64,000 bases of DNA from Pseudomonas sp. MM213. GTDB taxonomy: Bacteria > Pseudomonadota > Gammaproteobacteria > Pseudomonadales > Pseudomonadaceae. The notes under the pieces were generated by a model. That model was not told the DNA's origin and did no database searches. It saw only the letters and a program-made list of their open reading frames with translations. The stretch's first letter is position 1, and each line of letters begins with the position of its first letter. Below are positions 62,889-64,000 of this stretch, piece by piece. Both the position numbers and the translations under genes were made by a program. The stretch covers positions 5,270,001 to 5,334,000 of the forward strand of contig NZ_CP081943.1 of assembly GCF_020423045.1 (NCBI RefSeq). The letters run 5' to 3'.

Positions 62889-62955
62889 CTAAAAATGACC
62901 GTGCGATAAGCGCCCGAAGTCTACAGATCCCTCTAATACGCGCATCTCGCCTGTT

Positions 62956-64000
62956 TCATGATGAAGATGAGGCTGATTCAGTTTGTCGGGTGAATCGCGA
63001 CAACAGCACTCGGTCCAGCAACCAGACCACCACCAGCGACGCGCCCACCAACGGAAACGCCACTGCCAGCACCAGCATGATCGCTACCCCTGTTTTCCAT
63101 TTCGGCAGGTCGTGGCGCAGCGGTGGAACACCGAACTTGCCTTGTGGCCGACGCTTCCACCAGATCACCACGCCGCTGACGGCACTGAGCAGAATCATCA
63201 GGCAGATCAGCAGCACGATGATCTGGTTGAGCACACCGAACATCTTGCCTTCGTGCAACATCACGCCGGTTTCCGTGGCGCGGGCCACGGGGCCGTAATG
63301 TTCCCAGCGCACGTCGGCGAGGACGTTGCCGGTGTACTGATCGACGTGCAGGGTGGCATCGTTGCGCGGGTCATCGGCGAATACGGCGATGGTGAATACG
63401 CCGGTGGCCGTGGTCGGGAAAGTAATGCTGTAACCCGGCTCGACTTTGCGTTGCACGGCGATGTTCTGCAAGTCTTGCAGGCTGATGGTCGGGGCGGCGG
63501 GGCCGGGTTGCGCACTGTCGTGGGCCATGTGTTCGGCGTGGTCGCCGGACATCGGCATCGGCGTGTTTTCCATCGCCCATGGCACGGTCTGGCGCGTGGC
63601 GGTGTTGAGGCTGCGGGCCTCGACGTCGGACTTGGGCATGTCATTCCACATGGCATCCGGGAACACGTTCCAGACCCCGGCGTATTGCTTGCCCCAAAAC
63701 CCGGTCCAGGTCATGCCGCTGAGCAGCATCACCAGCAGAAACGCGGCGCCCCAGAACCCGGTGACGGCATGCAGGTCGCGCCACAGCACGCGACCGCGAC
63801 TGCTCAGGCGGGGCCATAAAATGCCGGCCGCCTGACCTCGTGGCCACCACAGAAAGACCCCGGAAACCACCAGCACGATGCCCCAGCCAGCGGCCAGTTC
63901 GATCAGCCGGTCACCGACCGTGCCGATCATCAACTCGCCATGAATCGCTCGCGCTATCGCTTGCAGATTCTTCTTGGCGTCTTGCTCGCCGAGGATGTCG
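62956..64000 (-). CDS. PepSY-associated TM helix domain protein (PiuB-like), 5' truncated
   Basis: At least 348 residues in the window; the frame is open to the edge at 64000, so the N-terminus is missing. Features: AIHGELMIGTVGDRLIELAA, a WGIVLVVSGVFLWWP helix, a periplasmic loop with a PepSY-like section (ITFPTTATGVFTIAVFADDP, LHVDQYTGNVLADVRWEHYG), TGVMLHEGKMFGVLNQIIVL, and a C-terminal helix. Several histidines (HGE, HAEHMAHDSAQPG) could bind metal or haem. PiuB-like proteins accompany TonB receptors and may reduce or process metal chelates in the inner membrane. First gene in transcription order of this cluster. Confidence 0.85.
   Translation of the reverse strand, partial: DILGEQDAKKNLQAIARAIHGELMIGTVGDRLIELAAGWGIVLVVSGVFLWWPRGQAAGILWPRLSSRGRVLWRDLHAVTGFWGAAFLLVMLLSGMTWTGFWGKQYAGVWNVFPDAMWNDMPKSDVEARSLNTATRQTVPWAMENTPMPMSGDHAEHMAHDSAQPGPAAPTISLQDLQNIAVQRKVEPGYSITFPTTATGVFTIAVFADDPRNDATLHVDQYTGNVLADVRWEHYGPVARATETGVMLHEGKMFGVLNQIIVLLICLMILLSAVSGVVIWWKRRPQGKFGVPPLRHDLPKWKTGVAIMLVLAVAFPLVGASLVVVWLLDRVLLSRFTRQTESASSSS

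Overview
This window is a piece of a Pseudomonas chromosome, most likely from the P. fluorescens group. The evidence is high GC, azurin (azu), the amaA/amaB lysine-pipecolate genes, a urtABCDE-ureDABC urea locus, and a very dense set of Pseudomonas-type REP palindromes (18 inverted pairs and one singleton). From memory of PAO1 gene order, the run ygiQ - transglutaminase operon - azu - nadE/pncB - liv transporter - SDR - ureGFE - desT-like - ... - ureC/B/A/D - urt follows the PA4928 to PA4858 region, so most of it is backbone. The clearest accessory gene is a 1,760-residue leucine-rich-repeat/NEL-type E3 ubiquitin ligase-like protein at 41905-47187.

Layout. 1-8072: tail of ygiQ; a three-gene operon of unknown function (DUF2126 transglutaminase, circularly permuted ATP-grasp/Alpha-E, second transglutaminase); a small charged protein. 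8141-11741: LOG-family protein, azurin with an ANR-type box, nadE and pncB (NAD synthesis/salvage). 11958-21401: LysR regulator, amaB and amaA, then a five-gene branched-chain-amino-acid-type ABC importer behind a sigma-54 promoter with helically phased upstream repeats. 21402-22240: non-coding region with three consensus DnaA boxes. 22241-26789: SDR, AGE-family protein, then ureE-ureF-ureG-ureJ (leftward) behind a sigma-54-like promoter. 26790-47187: TetR (DesT-like), a secreted protein built of seven near-identical 14-residue repeats, AsmA, LysR/azoreductase/SMR, a lipase, DMT exporter/AraC, PsiF, AI-2E-family permease, an Hsp70-like protein, cbpA-cbpM, an orphan histidine kinase and the NEL protein. 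47242-57479: ureC-ureB-GNAT-GNAT-ureA-ureD-urtE-D-C-B-A, all leftward (transcribed urtA first). 57806-64000: FecCD permease, substrate-binding protein, ATPase, TonB-dependent receptor and a truncated PepSY protein, a probable metal or metallophore uptake cluster with a Zur-like box.

How it fits together. Nitrogen scavenging dominates: the urea importer, urease, urease maturation and amino-acid importer each have a sigma-54 -24/-12 element upstream, two with NtrC-like half-sites, which suggests shared nitrogen-limitation control. Two genes (DUF2126 at 4062-4067 and AsmA at 30798-30803) carry the same defect: a run of six G where a seventh would restore the conserved C-terminus. This is either homopolymer sequencing error or genuine frameshifting. 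Orthology, regulator identity and function of the unknown genes rest on reading motifs by eye; no search was run.
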